Source: Palaemon carinicauda
Lineage: Eukaryota > Arthropoda > Malacostraca > Decapoda > Palaemonidae
Assembly (NCBI RefSeq): GCF_036898095.1
Contig: NC_090763.1
Span: forward strand, 51,124,110 to 51,188,109
DNA: 64,000 nucleotides
Direction of reading: 5' to 3'
Of this stretch, positions 12,216 through 23,389 are shown piece by piece. The translations under genes were made by a program, and so were the position numbers. The notes under the pieces are model-generated. The model saw nothing but the letters and a program-made list of their open reading frames with translations. It did no database searches and was not told the origin of the DNA. Every line of letters begins with the position of its first letter. Positions within the stretch are counted from its first letter, which is position 1.

Positions 12216-13229
12216 AAAGAAGTCAATCCTACCATGACATGAACCCAGAGCCCATGCTACAACGGGATTACGCACCTGTATATAATGAGTGCCTTGTCTC
12301 TATTTACTAAATGGCAACCCAGTCACATATCCTTATGATACTGATCCCTTTTGTCTAATTGTAGCCATCTGGGATAATTAATGCGTTGCCTAAATGAATA
12401 TCGAGAAGGGTTGAATAGTGCTTAATTATTGTTAATAAATTTAAAAGAAATTGTCCGAATGAAATTTCTACCTTTATTTAGACAGTGATTTAAAGATTGT
12501 TGGAATTTCGGCGGTACATTGGTGCCACGTTGTCTGTTATGTGCATATGACACATTACACATATGATATGTAATATCATTGCCCTAATTGCTTTCCTCAA
12601 TGATAGCTAAGATTATTAGATTTTCTTGGCACATTTGCTTAAATTTTCATCAATTGCTACTTTAATTTTATTCAATAAAAAGTTTTAAAAGACTTTGCTT
12701 ACTCCGCGAAAAAACTGGTTGTCAGCTCGAGTCACAGTAAACTAAACCTTCTATGTGCTTCCTATTAGTGTGTTATTTTTTACACGTTATAATTCGTTAT
12801 TCGTTATTATTAATTGCTATCTCTCGTGGCATCAAATTACTAAACTTTGTGGATAATTTCTTTCGCTCGTAAACGCCAAGGCTTTTTTTTTTTGGTAAAG
12901 TACCGTGAAGTGCCAAGTGCCAGTCCATTGCCAACAGGGACGTTCCCCCGTAATTATTTCAAGTAAGTATGGTATATTGTTCGTTTTTCTCTTTTAAAAA
13001 GTAGATTTTAATTATCAATAAGTTGAAGATCAAACCTATAATCCAGGTATAACCTTTTTCTTTCTTCTTGAAATACCGTAGTAACACCCAAGAAAGAAAA
13101 GACGGTTTTTTTCTAGTTGAGGACGGGGCATTATTTTCTACCATAAAAGGTTTTTAAAACTACTTAACCTTAAAACATAACCTTACTCGTCGGTGTTCCG
13201 AGATACTACAAGTTCAGTTAAGTGCAGTG

Positions 13230-13600
13230 AGATGGAAAATGGGATTTTAATCTTTACCACAAACTGTGAAGTATGCATAGGTGAATAACTAGGCCTAGGC
13301 CTACATTTAGAATTCTATGACCTTGTCGGTTTATAGAACAGTGCAATATTAGTTAGGATGTTGGAACTAACATAATTGAATTTGGCTTTGATAATGCACT
13401 ATCTTGAATCCGTTTCAAGAGGATTTTAATCTTTACCCCAAAGTGTGAAGTTTGCACAGGTGAATAACTAGGCCTAGGCCTACATTTAGAATTCGATGAT
13501 CTTGTTGGTTTAGTTATAGAACAGTGCAATATTAGTTAGGAATTTAGCTTTGATAATGCACTATTTTGAATCCGGTTCAATATTAGAATGGTTCAATATT
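13230..13600. repeat. 183-bp-class tandem duplication (right arm)
   Basis: Mirror of 5826-6190; two units each with taggcctaggccta and tagaacagtgcaatattag. Confidence 0.75.
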
Positions 13601-14215
13601 ATCTCATCATCATCGTCTCACTCTACGCCTATTGACGCAAAGTACCTCGGTTAGATTTTGCCCCCCCTCTCTATTTTGAGCTTTTATATCAATACTTCTC
13701 CATTCATCATCTGCTACTTCAGGCTTCATAGTCCTCAGCCATGTAGGCCTAGGTCTTCCAACTCTTCTATTGCCTTGTGGAGCCCATCTGAATGTTTGTT
13801 GAACTAACCTCTCTTGGGGAGTGCGAAGAGCATTCCCAAACCATCTGCATCTACCCTTCACCATAATCTCTTCTACATTTGGCACTTGAGTATTATAGTT
13901 TCATTTATAATCCTTTCCTGCAGTTAACTCCCAATTTTCTTCTTAGGGCTAATTCTGTTGGGTATTCTTTCATTGTCATACCATGACTCGTGTCCATACA
14001 GTAACACCAATCTCACTAAACTGATATATAACCTGATTTTTATATGGAATTTCAGGTGATTTAATTTCCAAATTTTACTTAACCTAGCCGTTGTCTGATT
14101 TGCTTTTTTTAATCTTCCATTAAACTCCACTTCTAAAGACCCTCTATTAGAGGTGATAGTTCCTACATATTTAAATCCTTTCTCTCATGACTCTCCACAA
14201 AATTGGCTGGTGCAC
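13601..14215 (-). pseudogene. 5'-truncated RTE-like LINE, right-arm copy
   Basis: On the minus strand an open stretch (13885-13610) reads MVKGRCRWFGNALRTPQERL, later VGRPRPTWLRTMKPEV and NLTEVLCVNRRR. Upstream (14215-13924) is the palm word FDSVHQ and a broken stretch. This is the mirror of 4890-5795, but without the inserted MITE: its sequence runs through ttggctgg (14204-14210) uninterrupted. The C-terminal 91-residue frame is open here, whereas the left copy has a stop in it. Confidence 0.8.
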
Positions 14216-14695
14216 ACTATCAAACGCTTTATTATTTAGGGCATTGAAACTTGTATAATTAAATAGATCTTTGCAAATACACTAATTTTGAATACTATAT
14301 ATTACTTGCAGAAACCTCTATTAACAAAGTTACAGATTTTGATGATATAATCGTTTTGCTCCTTATGTCGTCCTAGCACACATAGGAGTCTCCTTCCATC
14401 CGGTAGTTCAGAAAAACACTGGTAAGTGGTGTTTCTGTCACAAGTTACTTGTTGGAACAGAAAAAGGGCCCAACGTATTATATTTTAAACCTCATTTATT
14501 CATTTTCAGTACTGGAATATGCAGTATAATCATAGGTCTTATTTTATTAATCATGTTCATAACAAAAGGTTTAGGTAGAAACCTGTGTTTGATATATTTA
14601 GTGTGATCTGTGGAAATTTAAGCCAAATCCATGTTCGAATAGATCCTGGAACGTTAAGGTATTCACCCCTTCAATTTTGTGTAAGTGATAATTAA

Positions 14696-15177
14696 CCTTT
14701 TTACCTCCAGGCTATTTGGAACTTTCCATCCATTAACCCCCAGGCATTTTTTTTTTTTTTAGCACATTTTGCAATATATGTTTTTTAAATTGCTCTAACA
14801 GCCTTAATTTTTGCCATAGAGAGATCAGGTTGGTCTCATTCTTTTGGAAAATGCCAGAAGTTTTTCATGAAGTTATCAAAAATATGCAAAAAAAAAAAAA
14901 TGTAAATAGCAGTTTTTTGCAACGACGTACCAGTGCGTCCATGGGGGTAAAGGGATGAGTTTTGTGAAACGTACCAGTACGTCCATTGGGGGTAAAGGGA
15001 TGAGTGTTGTGAAACGTACCAGTACGTCCATGGTGGTAAAGGGATGAGTGTTGTGAAACGTACCAGTGCGTACATGGGGGTAAAGGGATGAGTGTTGTGA
15101 AACGTACCAGTACGTCCATGGGGGTAGAGGGATGAGTGTTGTGAAACGTACCAGTACGTTCATTGGGGTTAAAAGGG
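14696..15177 (-). mobile_element. TTAA-flanked MITE, copy 2, internally expanded
   Basis: Flanked by TTAA at 14692-14695 and 15178-15181; ends begin CCTTTTTACC and finish GGGGTTAAAAGGG. It matches copy 1 at 4138-4435 in mirror orientation but is 482 bp rather than 298 because of a tandem 44-bp expansion. Confidence 0.75.
14940..15170. repeat. 44-bp minisatellite inside the MITE, ~5 units
   Basis: The word cgtaccagt recurs at spacings 45, 44, 44 and 44 from about 14970. Each unit is acgtaccagtacgtccatgg followed by gggtaaagggatgagtgttgtgaa. The palindromic core acgtaccagtacgt is kept. Minus-strand open frames reading a repeated LVRFTTLIPLPP peptide are by-products. Confidence 0.85.
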
Positions 15178-15739
15178 TTAATGCCAAAATACTAGCCCAC
15201 AGGGCTAATGCGCGTAGTGAAACATAGTCCGCCTGCCAGAACATAGGAGCAGTGAGATAATGTCTTGTAGCGAGTGAAGTGAGCATACAGCAGAGCAAAA
15301 ACCAATAAATCATAAGCTCAATCAAGTAAATGGAGTTATTTGTAATACGATGAACACTGTTACGAAGTACGCATGACTCCATAGAAAATGGGATGCAAAA
15401 TCCTGTTTTCTGTGCATTTGGAAAATCTTGGCAAACAAAAGCAATAGTGTTTTGACATGTTTCATTACTGTTAATCAGTTTTGATTACAGTATCCATTTT
15501 TTTTTTTATGACGACTGACGGAAAACAAACTTTAAAGAGGTTAACTCAAATATCAACACAATTAGACACGTACACTAAATTTTAATGAATTTCGAACGTA
15601 ATTGATGACGATAACTAACGCAAAGCCATAGCGTTTCAATTGTAGTCAACTATCCCCTAACTCAAAAATTATGGATTTCTGCCAGGAATCTTTATGAAGA
15701 ATGTTCAAAGAACCACAAAATACATTAAAAACCAGTCTT

Positions 15740-16190
15740 ACTTTCTACAAACTGTTTATTGCAGCATTCTGTAAATTTACCTTGAATCCCATATACTACT
15801 GGTAGAAAACTTTATTAACGAAGTTAGAGTTTAATGAAAAGAATGTATATTTTTACTCTTTTTATCATCATAGCACATACTCCAGGTCTCTTCTTTGGTA
15901 TTATTTTACGTTCTTCCACCCTGTAGTTCAGGAAAAGACTGATATAAAGGGTCCAATATTTAAGATCACAATCTTCTTGGTTATTTGTTTTGCATTGTGA
16001 TTACAACTCCTATTTTATTTATCTAATTAATAATGAATTGTTGGGGTAGAAAAGTGGGTTTGATAAATTTTGTCAGATAATGGAAATGGAAGACAAGTCC
16101 TTATTCGAACAGAGGTTGGAGCCCGAGGCTGCAACTCACCCCTTTGTTAAGTGTGTATTCATCCCATTGTTAAGTTGATGTAATTGATAA
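15740..16190. other. Right-arm-specific block (deleted from left arm)
   Basis: Right-arm sequence with no counterpart at the mirrored left position (~3588). It is itself a diverged copy of 14260-14700: both carry gttcaggaaaa/gttcagaaaaa, acttattcgaaca/atgttcgaata, and attcaccccttcaa/actcacccctttg in the same order. So the arm contains an older internal tandem duplication, and the left arm has lost one part of it. Confidence 0.65.
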
Positions 16191-16449
16191 TTATGTCGAA
16201 ATACTAGCCCATGGGGTTTACGCATCTAGTGAAACTTGTTCTACTTGCCAGAATGTAGGATCAATGAGATAATGTTGGAATACAAGCAAAAGTCAATAAA
16301 TCATCAATTTAATCAAGTAAGGACATTTTTGTAGTATGATGAATACTGTTACGAACAACTCCAGGGGAAACGTAATGGAAAAATCTGTCAAAATAAAGTC
16401 CTCTCACTTCTGACTTCAGCCATTTGCTGAATGTTTGTTGCTGCTAGGT

Positions 16450-18439
16450 GCTTTTTAACTGGCACTTTTTATTTTTTTATTTTTTTTTTTTTTCATTAGC
16501 TGATAAGAAATTCTGGTAAATTTTTGATAGATCCATTCAGCCATTTTTGCATGATAAACTGTGTAGTATGTTGGTACTGGCATAAATTTTCTCATTATTC
16601 TATCAAATCGGTTCTCTTTAGACAAAACAAAAAAAGTAACTTATACTTGTCTTTGCCTAAAATATGATTTAGTGATGCCCTGCCATGAGTGAAAGCAGGG
16701 GGAAAGCAAACACAGGATTGAGACTTAGTTTTATAGTCAACTAAGGATACAGCAGTCTAAGGGGGTTAGGTTTGGGGTTGTAGGTAAGCGTATGGCTCCT
16801 AGGTTAGGTTAGGTGGTGTTCTTGTACATTTTTAATTTGAACACGTAGATTATGAAAAATACTGGTGTCCCTCAACTATTTATATCAGAATAGTTCAAAA
16901 TTACCCATAAATACACTAGGAACACTTCTTATACAGTACTGTATTGTTAATTAGGAATACAGTATTGTGCTAAAGTATTTACCCATATTTTAGTTAATGG
17001 TCTAATTTGTCCCAACCAATTATAAAGGCTCCAAAACCATTTTTGCTGTTAGTTTTCTTGTTTATTTTTGTGTTATGATGTTATCTTCCACAAAGCTATT
17101 GTTTTCCAATTACCTCCACCATACATACACAAACAGTAGGCCTAAGGGGGCTCCTCAGGTGAGAATCAAGGTTTTAGGTGGAGGAAAAGGAAAATGAGTG
17201 ATGCGCGAAAGATAGAAACGGTTAATATTTGATATCTTAATTTCTAGCCAAGTACGCAAACCATATATTTTTTCGACTTGCTCACTTGTGTTTTATCCAT
17301 TTCTGACCATGAATATTTGGACAAACCACCAGTTTGTGAGTTTAACTATTCTCCCCTCCCCCTTAAAACAATTATGGGGCTCCCCCGTGGGAAACCAAGG
17401 ATTTAGGTGGGGAAACACCAAAAACAAATGATTTGAAGAAATTGTAATTTTTCATGTAAGTGGCTGAAAATTTAAGTATCATAATTGTCTATAATTCATA
17501 TCACGTCCCTCAGATGGTTTTTGCTTTGCTTACTATTTAAAGTAATCTTACTACTGGACTTTTCTCTTCTGGAAATTGGTACATGGATGTGCTGTGCATG
17601 CCATTCCTGTGGGTCACTATTTCAGGACTGATTTTTACTTTCAGATGAACAATGATAGTTATACAGTACTGTACTGTATACTGAACAGAGAGTGTTTAAT
17701 ATAATCTATGATAATCAATTACCGAAATAGGTGAAATTACACTAAACATTTACATACATAAAGACTAACCATTTGCTGTTTACTATGGATATATGATTTC
17801 TGCGTAGCTAGAATCTAAGCCGTAAATTTAAACGCTGGGTGTTAATAATGTCCCCTACTTAGCTGTGGGCTAGTGGGTTGTAGACTAGCCATCCCACTCA
17901 CACACCTACCAATTGTGGGCCTATTACAGTACCTCATTTTTGTTTTTGGCCATGTAGAGTGAAGATGTAAAGTAAACTGTCTTTGTTTTGTCTCTAATAC
18001 AAGACCTTTCTATCTATCACCTCCGCCAATGAAGTTGAAAGGAGGTTATGTTTTACCGCCTGTTTTTGCGTGGGTGTTTGTTTGTTAACAGCTTCCTGGC
18101 CACAATTTTAATCATAGAGTAATGAAACTTAGAGGGATTAACAATTATGTAAAAAGCTAGAAATTATTAAAATTTGGAAGGTCAAGGTCACGGTCATGCA
18201 AGATGTCCAATCCCCGTGATCAACCATAGTTTGGACATTGTTGTCGCAGAGACTTCAAAGTTGGTTCATATTTGATTGTATGAAAATCCGCACCAATTGA
18301 TACATGTTACGGTCAAAGATAAGGTTAAAGTCAAGCAAAAGGTCGATGATTAAGCTGCCGCGGCGGGGGTCTGCATTCTACTGAGTGCCCCTCAAGTTAG
18401 GTAATATACAGTTGGCAAAGCTGGAAGACTCGCCGTAAG
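16450..18439. other. Non-coding arm sequence, no gene seen
   Basis: Mirror of 1340-3330. Contains a T-rich run (16467-16493), three TTAGG-type units (~16798-16815), repeated TACAGTA words near 17655, and an edge-like word cacctccgccaatgaagttg at 18019 that resembles the TIR of the repeat at 58450-59271. Confidence 0.55.
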
Positions 18440-19140
18440 ACTTTTAGCGAGGTATAAGTACTCACCGCTAGTTAGCAACTAGTGGTGGAGGTAGGGGATA
18501 GTAACGGCTACGCCGCTCACATGCACACCTGTGTTCTATCGTCACTTTTCCCTATGGCTTAGTTGAGAGCAAAAATTCTCTCTCTACCGCTATAATCATA
18601 CTTGACTGGCCTTTGAATAATGTGTAATTTTTTTCTCAACAGGTGTGAGTGTTGCTGTTGAGGTCTGCATGCGGATGTGTCCTAGACCTGACGGGCGCCA
18701 ATGTGGCACCTTGATGTCCCCGGTCGAGACGGACCCTTACTCCTGGTGCCCGGCCTGCAGAAAACACTTGTAGGCAGGATTCTCCTTGTGCAGAATGTCA
18801 GGAGTGGCCATCCTCCCAGTGGGATAGATTTGGCAGACGGCGTAAGAAGAATTCAATGAGGGATTCGTCTCCTTCAGAGTCATCCTCATAGGCGAAGAAA
18901 CCTCAACTCCCTTCTTCGTCATTTTGATCTCTCCAAGTAACTTCTGCTCGATTGGGCTCCCCTGGGGAGCGATTGAGTAGAAGTGGGGGCTGTTGACCCC
19001 CAGACAACCCTTAGGATTAGAGGACTCCACCGCTTCCCCTAACAAGTGGCTCCACCCTCGGCCAAAGGGGATTCTTTCTCCTTTGATGACGTTCTTTAGC
19101 TTTGGCCTTCTATAGGGAGATCTTTTGGAGCTGAACTAGG
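18440..19140 (+). pseudogene. Decayed retroelement leader and ORF1, right-arm copy
   Basis: Mirror of the left-arm fragment, here in + orientation. A leader with ctagttagcaactagtgg and gctcacatgcacacctg precedes ORF1. ORF1 starts around MRMCPRPDGRQCGT, shifts frame into DPYSWCPAC, then a second Cys pair and EWPSSQWDRFGRRRKK. Frameshifts and stops prevent expression. The leader pattern (ctagttagc plus a gctcactcgcacacctg-type word) recurs before the ORF1 copies near 28640-28700 and 21750-21810, which supports one element family. Confidence 0.65.
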
Positions 19141-19737
19141 TAGGGGCAGAGAGGAAGTGGACACTGGCTTCCTCAAAGGCTAACCTTGGTTTTCCTTTAG
19201 GACAGTGGGTCTCAACCTTGGGGTTTCGACTCCCAGAGGGTCACAAGATGCTTTCTGGGGTCTCCAGAGGATATTAAAATGATAATGATAATCATAAAAG
19301 TTTTGGTGTACCAGGCAATAAATAGTGGTAAATTGGTATTTGAAATTTTTTACCACCCTTTTCATTATAGTATACAATATACTTGTAATACTGTAGTTTG
19401 AATATGTTACCTACATTTCCTAGAAACATCGTCCAAGACTTAGACAGGCTATACTTTCCCTACTTCAGTGTTAACTGGAGCTATTCAGTTATCGAACCTG
19501 AAAAGAATTGTTTGGCTCAACCACACTGGATGAGCTCTGGATTTCAGTTGCAAGGAAATATACAGAATTATCCAAAACTTTACCGGACATACTACAGTAA
19601 TTCCTTTTTGATCAAACTATTTGCGTGAGGATTTTTCCGAGTTGTTGCCATCTGTGTAACAAACCCAGGATAGAATTATTGCACAAAAAAACAGGCCAAA
19701 GTGTCTCACTATCTTAGGTTAGTATTTCATAATAATC

Positions 19738-20199
19738 TGTTGTGTGTAATTGTTATTTTTCACAGTGAAATATTGATATTATAACCTAGTAACTAGTTGT
19801 AGAGCCCAATGGCAAGGCCAAAATACTGATGATTGTCATTAAACCTTCATAAATATTGTAGTACTTTAATTTTAAGTTTCCATGTAATGAATTATTTTAA
19901 ATAAATTCATACAGTTCTTGAAATATTGGATTTGTACTGTAATATTAACACCATAATTAAATGCTACAGTATACAGTAATTAATTTGTTGAGGATTTTAA
20001 GGCTGAATATTTAAATTTTAGTATAAAATTACTAGTAATTTTTTTTATGATATAATTCATAATAACTGCATAAGCAAACAAATTATTTTATTTTCATTCC
20101 TAATGTTCCTATACTACAAACCTTACGTTATTTATGTGGATTATGTTTCTGTGAAGCTGGAAGGTAGCCATTAGACTAAAAGTACAAGGTGGCCAATGC
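19738..20199. other. AT-rich unique sequence, no gene seen
   Basis: Lies between the right arm's outer edge and the decayed retroelement. Several TACAGTA words, no recognisable coding sequence. Confidence 0.5.
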
Positions 20200-21640
20200 T
20201 GCTTAACCGCTTAAGTGGGTAGGGCGGGGGTGTATGGGTGGTACCTAGCCGCCTCTATGCATACTCTCACGGCCGTGAGCTATGTCACTTTTTTTCTTTT
20301 GGCTTGTAGAGAGTGGATGTCTCCTCTCTATCCTTCAAAGGCTGCCATTGACTTTGTAATCTTCCTTTCTCTTTTCAGGTGTGCTTGTGCTTCTTCTGAT
20401 CGCCTTCACATGGACCTGTCCTGGGCGCGAGGGTGCTGCGTCGATACCTTTATGTCATCGCTGGATACCGACCAGCACTCCCTGTGTCCTTCGTGTAGAG
20501 GGCATCGCTACGACTAGGGTTCTCCCTGTGAAGAGTGTAGTGAGTGGCCTGCTTCCCAATTGGAGAAGTTTGAGTGGCGCAGAAACAAGAAGGCTAAGCG
20601 CGATCTTTCTCCATCGGGGACGAGGAAAGCGCGTTCTTCTTCTTCTCGCTCCCCAAACCTCTTTCTAAAGCTCCATCTCGTTTGTGCTCATCCGAGGGGC
20701 TATCAAGCAGGAGCGGAGACCGCTTAACTCCTTCCGGGGTACTGGGGGGAATAGTTGCTTCCCCTAGCGGAGCAACTTCACCTCCAGCTGCCAGGGAGCC
20801 ATTTTCCTTTGCAGATGTGTTGCAGGTGTGGCCGACCTTAGGGATTTCTGCACCTCCTACGAAGGAAGAGCTTCTACAACTCCTTCAACGTGGTGCCAGG
20901 AAGGCTCCTACTCCAGAGCCCTCAACATCCGATGCTTTGGAGGTTTGCAAGGTACATCTGTTGCCCTCTCCTGGACCTTCCACGCCGCCCCTCCAACGGC
21001 CTCCTGCTGATGACGATCCTACTCGCCATCCTGGGACATCGTTGTCCATTAACCCTCAGCCTTCTGTTTCTCCGTACAGGAATACTTCGGCTGTAGGTGA
21101 TGATCTGCAAGAGACCAGCGCTCCTTTCACCAGCGGCGCAGAGGGACCCGTATCTCCATCTTTCCGTCCTGCCGGACACTTTTGATTGTCTTTCGCGACA
21201 ATCAGAAAATTATATAGATCGTAGTTCATCATGATCTCAATGCTCTTCGTCCAGAAGGCGTTCTTGCTCTAGAGCTTCACGCTCACAAGACTGACGGTCT
21301 TAACGCTCTAATCAGAGGTTTTCCTTTTCTCGAGGTAAAGTCTCGCAATCGCAGTCTTCACAATCACGAGCAGCTAAGTGTAGACCTATGTCTGGACGCT
21401 CGCATTCTAGATCAGGCTGATCTAGATCATGAGGATGACACTCGCGTTTGCGAGGACGAAGCTCCTGTTCACGAGGGCTCCGTTTGCAAGGCCAACGCTC
21501 ACTTTTGCGACCTAGGCACTCACGACATTCACGCCGTTCTTGATTGGGGGCTAGACACTCCCGATCATGAACAGTACGTTCCCGATCAAGGTCTAGATGT
21601 TCCTTGTCTAGAGGAAGAGGTAACGGATTTTAACATATGA
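20200..21640 (+). pseudogene. Retroelement ORF1 with zinc-knuckle-like and Arg/Ser-rich parts
   Basis: From ~20381 the frame reads WARGCCVDTFMSSLDTDQHS then CPSCRGH, a second Cys pair, WPASQLEKFEWRRNKKAKR, and an Arg/Ser-rich tail. At 20682-21185 an open 167-aa stretch has FADVLQVWPTLGI and LLQLLQRGARK, which matches LLSFWPSLGVAGLPSKEVLL at 29256 in the second copy. From ~21235 to 21610 the frame is dense in Ser-Arg dipeptides and is stopped repeatedly at codons where CGA has become TGA. This is a gag-like ORF1 of a retroelement; its RT scrap is probably at 26560-26870. RNA binding is inferred from composition. Confidence 0.65.
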
Positions 21641-21836
21641 AAAATCTATTTGTTCCGTAACGGGACTACAAACTTACTTTATTTATTAGGGCCATTACTT
21701 TTGGTGAAACTGAAAGGACGAGCCATTAAAATTTTAGCGAGAGTTAGCAACCCATCCTGCTAGTTGGCGGTGGGTAGAGGGGGTAGCGTGCTACCAGTCC
21801 CACTCATACAACTGTGATTTAGCTCACTTTACTTTT
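21641..21836 (+). repeat. Leader-like copy from the same retroelement family
   Basis: Contains ctagttggcggtgggtag and cccactcatacaactgtg, the same leader pattern seen at 18450-18540 and 28640-28700. It suggests a second insertion or a rearranged terminal repeat of the element. Confidence 0.45.
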
Positions 21837-22004
21837 GGCTTGGATGGAGACTGGATGTTACCGCTCTTCCTCCTTGCCTATTTTGGACTGTCATTAATTT
21901 TTGTCTTTATAATAATATATGGCTTGGATGGAGACCGGTTGTTACCGCTCTTCCTCCTTGCCTATTTTGGACTGTCATTAATTTTAGTATTTTATATAAA
22001 TATA
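21837..22004 (+). repeat. 84-bp direct duplication
   Basis: ggcttggatggagac starts at 21837 and again at 21921; both continue ttaccgctcttcctccttgc and ctattttggactgtcattaa. The Tigger element is inserted just after the second copy. Confidence 0.85.
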
Positions 22005-22006
22005 TA

Positions 22007-23387
22007 CAGTGGAACCTCTACATACGAATTTAATCCGTTCCAGAACCAACTTCGGATGTAGAAATTGATCGGATGTCGAAACGAATTTTCCCATAAGAAT
22101 ACATTGAAATAGGATTAATCCGTGGTTGAGCCCAAAAACCTATGATAACTTCTTAATAAACTACTACACATAATTTTCCCATGAGAATAATGAACACTAA
22201 ATTAGATAATAGACATGTAAATAAGAAGAATAGACATGTAAATAAGAAGAATTAGCAAAAAATGATAAATAAGAAATGGGTTTTTAGCGTCACTTTACCT
22301 TAGAAACTCCAGCGCAGGTGTTGTTAGTCTTGCTATGCAGAGAGGAGACGGACGGGCGGCGAGGAGGTAGAGAGGTTAACTACGATAAACGTACACTACC
22401 GTAACTTATTCTAACTTACACTAAGTGAACTTTAACATAACTTAGCTTTTTTTTTTTTATAATTTATATTTTTTTTTTACATTTTCTTTTTTTTTTTGAT
22501 GATTAATTTTAATCACTTTCACTCTCTACACTTAAAATTGATTGAATTTTTTTCTCTTCACTCTTTTCTGTTTTCTTTGAACCACTTCCTTCCTCTTCAT
22601 CACGAGTTCGCTTCGTAGTTTTTTTAAAGAAGCTATCGATAGAAAGTTGCTTGGTACAGCTTTTCAGAATGTTTCGAAAATAAGTTAGGGAAACATCATC
22701 AAACTGCGCAGCTACACGACAAACCTGCAATTTCTTTGGATGGTATTTGTCGATGAAGTCGACCACGTCTTGATATTTTCCTAACACCTCTTTTATTTGC
22801 GCGGAACTTATTGCAAGTTCACTCATACGGACGCCACGCTCATGCTTTTCAATAATTCCTTGCTTTACTTCTAAAGAAAGCATTCCCTTATTCCTTTTCT
22901 CACCACTACCACTACCACTTGCGAAACTAAGCCTTTTAGGACCCATGATTTTCGTAAAATACCGTAAAAGGATGAATGTAAAAAATCACGATTAAAACAC
23001 AATTAATAGCAGAACGCACAGGGCACAACCACATAAAGCCAACGAGAACAGAGGACTGACCAGAGCCACGCTAATTGAGGGTCCCTCCGAGGTTGAAGTG
23101 CTGCCTTCTATTGGCGGAAATAAAAAACACATCAGGCGCTATGAGCACCGACTACGCATACGAGTATTGTTTACTTCGGGTGTCGAAAAAAAAATTCGGG
23201 TGTAGAGTAGGAACGTGTTCGAATTGTACTTCGCGTGTCGAAAAATTCGGATACAACCGGTACGACGAAAATTGCTACTTCGTGTGTCGAAATAAAATTC
23301 GGGTGTAGAGTCAAAAATTTGCTCGAATTTTATTTCGGATGTTGGAAAATTCGGATGTAGATACGTTCGTGTGTAGAGGTTCCACTG
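22007..23387 (-). mobile_element. Internally deleted Tigger/pogo-type DNA transposon
   Basis: The ends are inverted repeats CAGTGGAACCTCTACA(T/C)ACGAA at 22007-22028 and 23366-23387, flanked by TA on both sides (22005-22006 and 23388-23389), the Tc1/mariner-type target. Further echoes of the words ttcggatgt and gtgtcgaa lie inside each end. The element is 1381 bp, shorter than a full pogo-type transposon, and its only protein (22509-22946) lacks the DDE catalytic domain, so it is non-autonomous. Confidence 0.9.
22509..22946 (-). CDS. Truncated Tigger-like protein: N-terminal HTH joined to C-terminal tail
   Basis: An uninterrupted 145-residue frame. Residues 1-45 (MGPKRLS..., LSLEVKQGIIEKHERGVRMS) match the start of pogo/Tigger transposases, where a psq-type helix-turn-helix binds the terminal repeats. 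From about residue 46 it jumps to a C-terminal region with VVDFIDKYHPKK, LTYFRNILKSCTKQLSIDSF and an acidic/basic tail ending ESESD. The CENP-B-like second HTH and the DDE nuclease are missing, which is consistent with an internal deletion. It could be a DNA-binding fragment without catalytic activity; whether it is expressed is unknown. It fills the centre of the element and starts ~440 bp from the right terminus. Confidence 0.7.
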   Translation of the reverse strand: MGPKRLSFASGSGSGEKRNKGMLSLEVKQGIIEKHERGVRMSELAISSAQIKEVLGKYQDVVDFIDKYHPKKLQVCRVAAQFDDVSLTYFRNILKSCTKQLSIDSFFKKTTKRTRDEEEGSGSKKTEKSEEKKIQSILSVESESD

Positions 23388-23389
23388 TA

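Larger units (their letters stand above)
11763..19737 (-). repeat. Right arm of the very large inverted repeat
   Basis: Reverse complement of 1-7790 with the same landmark order, from the AAT run at 11763 to the aggttagtatttcataata end at ~19737. It is longer than the left arm because it keeps the ~450-bp block at 15740-16190 and carries an expanded 44-bp minisatellite inside its MITE. It lacks the MITE found at 4926-5188 of the left arm. Confidence 0.9.

Noticed and set aside
14836..15382. A 168-aa minus-strand frame with repeated LVRFTTLIPLPP peptide
   Set aside because: The repeated peptide comes from the 44-bp minisatellite within a MITE, and the mirrored left arm does not keep the frame.
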